64,000 nucleotides of DNA from JACKAQ01 sp020634975 [NCBI: Calditrichia bacterium] (GTDB taxonomy: Bacteria > Calditrichota > Calditrichia > RBG-13-44-9), in the NCBI GenBank assembly GCA_020634975.1, contig JACKAQ010000001.1, forward strand, positions 744,001 through 808,000, read 5' to 3'. This document shows, in pieces, positions 61,075 to 64,000 of the stretch. The position numbers and the translations under genes are program-made. Positions within the stretch are counted from its first letter, which is position 1, and each line of letters starts with the position of its first letter. A model generated the notes under the pieces. That model saw only the letters and a program-made list of their open reading frames with translations, did no database searches and was not told the origin of the DNA.

Positions 61075-61836
61075 TTACAGCTCAAATTTCAGACCGTCAT
61101 ACGCCAAATGGATATTTGGCGGCAGCTCGGCTTCGGTTTCGTCGTGCAAAATGGCGTGGGAAAGATGAGTGAAATACGTCTGTTCGGCACCGATTTTTTG
61201 CGCTTCCACTATCGCCTGATCAATGGTAAAATGGGTCGGGTGCGGCTTATGGCGCAGCGCACCTAAAATCAATATTTTCAATCCTTTCAACAGCACATAA
61301 GATGCTTCTGGAATTTCGCTGACATCTGTGCAATATGCAAAATCGCCAAAACGAAAGCCCAACACCGGAAGCCGTCCGTGCAGTAACGGCACGGGAATTA
61401 CCGGCACACCGGCTACTGAAAACGGTTGTTCATCAATAATATTTACAGTTAAGCGCGGCAGGCTGGAAACATATTCGTGAACCTCAAATGCGTAGCGGAA
61501 TATGCGCTGGATATTCGCGATTGTTTCGCTCATGCCATATAAAGGAATGCTCATTTTGTTCAGTAAATTGAAGCTCCGCAGGTCGTCCATCCCCAAAACG
61601 TGATCCACATGATGATGGGTGTAAAGCACGGCATCCAGTCGTTTAATGCCAGACCGAATCATTTGCTGACGGTAATCAGCGGAGGTGTCGATCAAAATTT
61701 CCCGGTCGCCGGTTTGGATATAACAGGAAGTTCGCAATCGTTTATCTTTGGAATTTTGCGATTGGCATACCCGGCAATCGCAACCAGCCATCGGAACGCC
61801 CATCGAAGTGCCACTGCCCAAAATTTCTATTTTCAT
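61075..61836 (-). CDS. MBL-fold metallo-hydrolase, PhnP-like
   Basis: The 253-residue product starts MKIEILGSGTSMGVPMAGCDCRVCQS, the PhnP subgroup's start with the CxCxxC site. It has THHHVDH as the main metal motif, and later HG, FTDVS-like CTDVSE and HLSHA. PhnP is a cyclic phosphodiesterase, but relatives act on other esters; no phosphonate genes are nearby. AGGAAAA precedes the ATG. It leads a run of closely spaced genes with the flippase and GH57. Confidence 0.85.
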   Translation of the reverse strand: MKIEILGSGTSMGVPMAGCDCRVCQSQNSKDKRLRTSCYIQTGDREILIDTSADYRQQMIRSGIKRLDAVLYTHHHVDHVLGMDDLRSFNLLNKMSIPLYGMSETIANIQRIFRYAFEVHEYVSSLPRLTVNIIDEQPFSVAGVPVIPVPLLHGRLPVLGFRFGDFAYCTDVSEIPEASYVLLKGLKILILGALRHKPHPTHFTIDQAIVEAQKIGAEQTYFTHLSHAILHDETEAELPPNIHLAYDGLKFEL

Positions 61837-61917
61837 GATTTTCCTGTATTTTCCCGAAAAGCCAAAATTTAAACCGCTTTGGGTGTATTCACAACTGCTT
61901 TTCAGATCGGGCGATGA

Positions 61918-62379
61918 TTAACTTGCTGCCGCTTCCCGGTTCCAGATGATCAGCACCAACCAGAAAATAAAAATTTGCACAACTACCGGCCAATTTTCCG
62001 GCAAATCGATTTCCGATTTTCGCGAAAACGCACCCGTTGGGCGAATATTGCCGATTATTTCGCCATCTTTTTCGAGAACATATTCCCGTTTCCATACGGA
62101 CACGCGTTTTAGCAAATATGCATCACCGTGAATGGTTAACTCAAATTGATTGCGAAAAGCGCTCGGTTTTTCTGCTTTAATGAAAACTTCATCGCCCATT
62201 TTTAGCAAAAATGCACCTTTCAACATTTTTTCCCGCTCGAAACGGTAGGTTTCACCCTCGATAATCAGATCCGCTGCTTCTTTAAATGTGGCGATATCCA
62301 AAAACGCGATCTCGCTGCCATCTTCACGAAAAATATGAAAATCACCGGAAAAAGCATGTTTTGGAATGGCTTTCAACAT
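61918..62379 (-). CDS. Tubby/scramblase-like (LURP-one-related) small protein with C-terminal membrane helix
   Basis: The start at 62379 is set by GGAG six bases upstream. An earlier ATG at 62391 lies at the edge of that same site. The 153-residue protein has beta-strand blocks (YRFEREKMLKGAFLLKMGDEVFIKAEKP, FELTIHGDAYLLKRVSVWKREYVLEKDGEIIGNIRP) reminiscent of the tubby C-terminal-like fold. It ends with a hydrophobic helix (WPVVVQIFIFWLVLIIW). The function is unknown. Confidence 0.6.
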   Translation of the reverse strand: MLKAIPKHAFSGDFHIFREDGSEIAFLDIATFKEAADLIIEGETYRFEREKMLKGAFLLKMGDEVFIKAEKPSAFRNQFELTIHGDAYLLKRVSVWKREYVLEKDGEIIGNIRPTGAFSRKSEIDLPENWPVVVQIFIFWLVLIIWNREAAAS

Positions 62380-62538
62380 TTTCTGCTCCATTTGGTCATA
62401 ATTTTTTTATAAACCCTATTCAGAAATTTCAAATTGTCAAAAAAATCGGGCACTAATTAATTTACATCTGAATTCTTCTGCCGAAAATACATTATTAGCA
62501 AAGTTAAACCCGTTAATTCTTCACAACACGGAGGTTTT

Positions 62539-64000
62539 ATGAAGAATCGCTTCCATTTAATTTTCACAATTTTAATCATTTCCGCACTATTTTTCCCGAT
62601 TAACGCACAGCTCGGATTACCGCAAGTAGAGGAAGTTTACGGCGGACGAATCACGGATATCGAAGTTGTCGCGCTCAATCCGGTAACTTCGCGGATTTTT
62701 ATCACCACAGAAAGCGCAAATTCGATGTTTTATGCAGATGTTGACCATTCCAGCGGCACACCGGTTTTTGGTGCATTTACGACCATTGCCGATGTTGACA
62801 CCAACGATGGATTTGGCAAAAATATCGAATCTGTTCGCGCAGATGGCGCATCCGGGCAAATATTTTTTACCCATCAACGCAATATTTATTCCGTTTCAAC
62901 AACTGCCGGCTCGCTTTCAATGCTGAACAACAGTGTTTTGGCAATTGAAACGTACGACGGTAATTTGTATTTCGTGAAAGAAATAGGTGGTGGATTGGAG
63001 CTCCATTTTGGCGCTATTAACCCGGCCTCCGGCGTGTTTTCTGAACACTCGGATAGCCCGATTTCGATTGCCAGCTCATTTTCAACACCACCTCAGCAGA
63101 ACACAGCTGTTCGCGTAAATCCAGCGAACGACAGCATTTACGTGTTTCTCGAAGGCTCCCCGTCTCAAATTTTTTGTTCGAACACAACTTACAACAGTTT
63201 GACTAGCGCCTCCCTTTTTACCGAACTTGATACCACAGGACTGGGTGTTGCAGACAATTACCGATCTTTCGGCATTGCACCGGACGGGCGGTTGTATATC
63301 GGTGGGCGCACCGGCGTTGAGCCCAATCATTTTAAGCGGGTTGCATTTTCCGATAACAACGGTGCAAGCTGGGATACACTGCGTGTTCCTTTTGGCGGCA
63401 CCGATGGCCCGAATATCGAATGTGCTGGCAGCGGAGCAAATTATTCGGTGATGTTCGGTTCAAACATCGGTGTCAATCGGGGTGAAAACCCGACAGATTG
63501 GAACGGCTTTGGGTGGAATGGTTTCGAAACGCATGCGAATGACGGCACAGTTGCTTGCGATCCGCTAAACCCGAATGTCGTTTACATGACCACAGATCAG
63601 GGCATTGGCGCATCTACCGATCGCGGTGAAACAATTTTTGAAATTGACGAAGGCGTTGAGGCTGTGCAAGTTAACGATTTTGATATGAACACGGCAAAAA
63701 CCATCGGTTGGACAGCATCAAAATCCGGGATTCGACGGGTTGAAAACTATGCTTCTGCCAGCGAAAATTGGCGAATAATGTTTCCAATGGGAGATGGCTC
63801 GCCATATTATTCGATCGCAATGGACCAATCCGATTCAACTGGAAATACGGCTTACGCCGGAAATGTTCGCGTTTACAAAACCACCGATGGCGGCTTCAGT
63901 TGGGACCGCATTTTTGATGTTCAAGATCCGTCATGGGGATTCAGTTTCTGGAGTTACATTTCCAGCATCAAGATCCACCCGGAAAACAACGAAGTTGTAA
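62539..64000 (+). CDS. Secreted propeller-like protein, truncated by the window edge
   Basis: An ATG at 62539 with GGAGG four bases upstream opens a frame without a stop through 64000 (487 codons visible). It starts with a signal peptide (cleaved after FPINA, before QLGLP). The mature part has BNR/sortilin-like repeats with Asp-box-type motifs (FSDNNGASWD; KTTDGGFSWDRIF; DPLNPNVVYMTTDQGIG), typical of surface or secreted beta-propellers. By analogy with the protein at 607 it may end in a T9SS sorting domain beyond the window (inference). Confidence 0.85.
   Translation, partial: MKNRFHLIFTILIISALFFPINAQLGLPQVEEVYGGRITDIEVVALNPVTSRIFITTESANSMFYADVDHSSGTPVFGAFTTIADVDTNDGFGKNIESVRADGASGQIFFTHQRNIYSVSTTAGSLSMLNNSVLAIETYDGNLYFVKEIGGGLELHFGAINPASGVFSEHSDSPISIASSFSTPPQQNTAVRVNPANDSIYVFLEGSPSQIFCSNTTYNSLTSASLFTELDTTGLGVADNYRSFGIAPDGRLYIGGRTGVEPNHFKRVAFSDNNGASWDTLRVPFGGTDGPNIECAGSGANYSVMFGSNIGVNRGENPTDWNGFGWNGFETHANDGTVACDPLNPNVVYMTTDQGIGASTDRGETIFEIDEGVEAVQVNDFDMNTAKTIGWTASKSGIRRVENYASASENWRIMFPMGDGSPYYSIAMDQSDSTGNTAYAGNVRVYKTTDGGFSWDRIFDVQDPSWGFSFWSYISSIKIHPENNEVV

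Overview
The window looks like chromosomal DNA of a Gram-negative, respiring heterotroph from the wider FCB group, of a Calditrichota/Ignavibacteria/KSB1-like type (inference; no rRNA or other marker gene is present). The clues are a secreted protein ending in a type IX secretion (T9SS) sorting domain of the 'NFPNPFNPETTIRF' style, a GldC-like protein, many beta-barrel outer-membrane proteins, a DUF4266/DUF3570 pair, and a complete AMP-forming acetate/propionate plus glyoxylate-shunt pathway. Most genes have clear Shine-Dalgarno sites (GGAG/AAGG). I saw no tRNA, rRNA, CRISPR array, phage gene or transposase.

Layout. (1) 1-9000, minus strand: the start of a gene leaving the left edge; a T9SS-exported beta-propeller protein; a DUF3570 barrel; a DUF4266 mini-lipoprotein with a CGC tail; a dihaem lipoprotein related to the hydrazine synthase alpha subunit; and three small outer-membrane barrels. 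The region looks like one envelope redox or metal-handling cluster of unknown function. (2) 9380-15031, plus strand: a sensory operon with a small membrane protein, an SLC5 transporter fused through a STAC domain to a histidine kinase, a stand-alone receiver, and a membrane PAS/degenerate-kinase protein ending in a DEDDh 3'-5' exonuclease. (3) 15035-34827, minus strand: a carboxylate-assimilation island with pyrophosphatase, cNMP/CBS/nucleotidyltransferase protein, thiolase, adenylate kinase, PrpE, Acs, ActP-type symporter with DUF4212 subunit, a porin, long-form isocitrate lyase, malate synthase and a sigma-54 activator. Acs and PrpE release AMP and PPi. Ppa and Adk dispose of them. The symporter and probably the porin import the acid, and the glyoxylate shunt converts acetyl-CoA to C4 acids. 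A sigma-54 promoter and GTGCGAC palindromes lie directly upstream of malate synthase. (4) 35053-38528, plus strand: an ABC exporter, a lipoprotein and an HD phosphohydrolase. (5) 38645-54124, minus strand: housekeeping and envelope genes (zinc ribbon, DUF1232, MoeA, PIN, RimI-TsaB, a PQQ-propeller/pseudo-esterase, a GlcD/GlpC-type oxidoreductase, an M28 peptidase, a DEAD-box helicase, GldC-like, Ppx/GppA). (6) 54324-62379, minus strand: aminotransferase, DUF983, DUF2156, a membrane protein, GH57, flippase, PhnP-like hydrolase and a tubby-like protein. (7) A secreted propeller-like protein starts at 62539 and leaves the right edge.

Two families of short dispersed repeats occupy gene gaps: an inverted repeat built on AACCGCAGAG...CTCTGCGGTT, and a GGATAAAGG/TGTAGGGGCACGGCACC element found just after stop codons. 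Gene starts were chosen from Shine-Dalgarno spacing and signal peptides, so several coordinates differ from the longest open frame. All family names come from motif recognition by eye; no database search was run.
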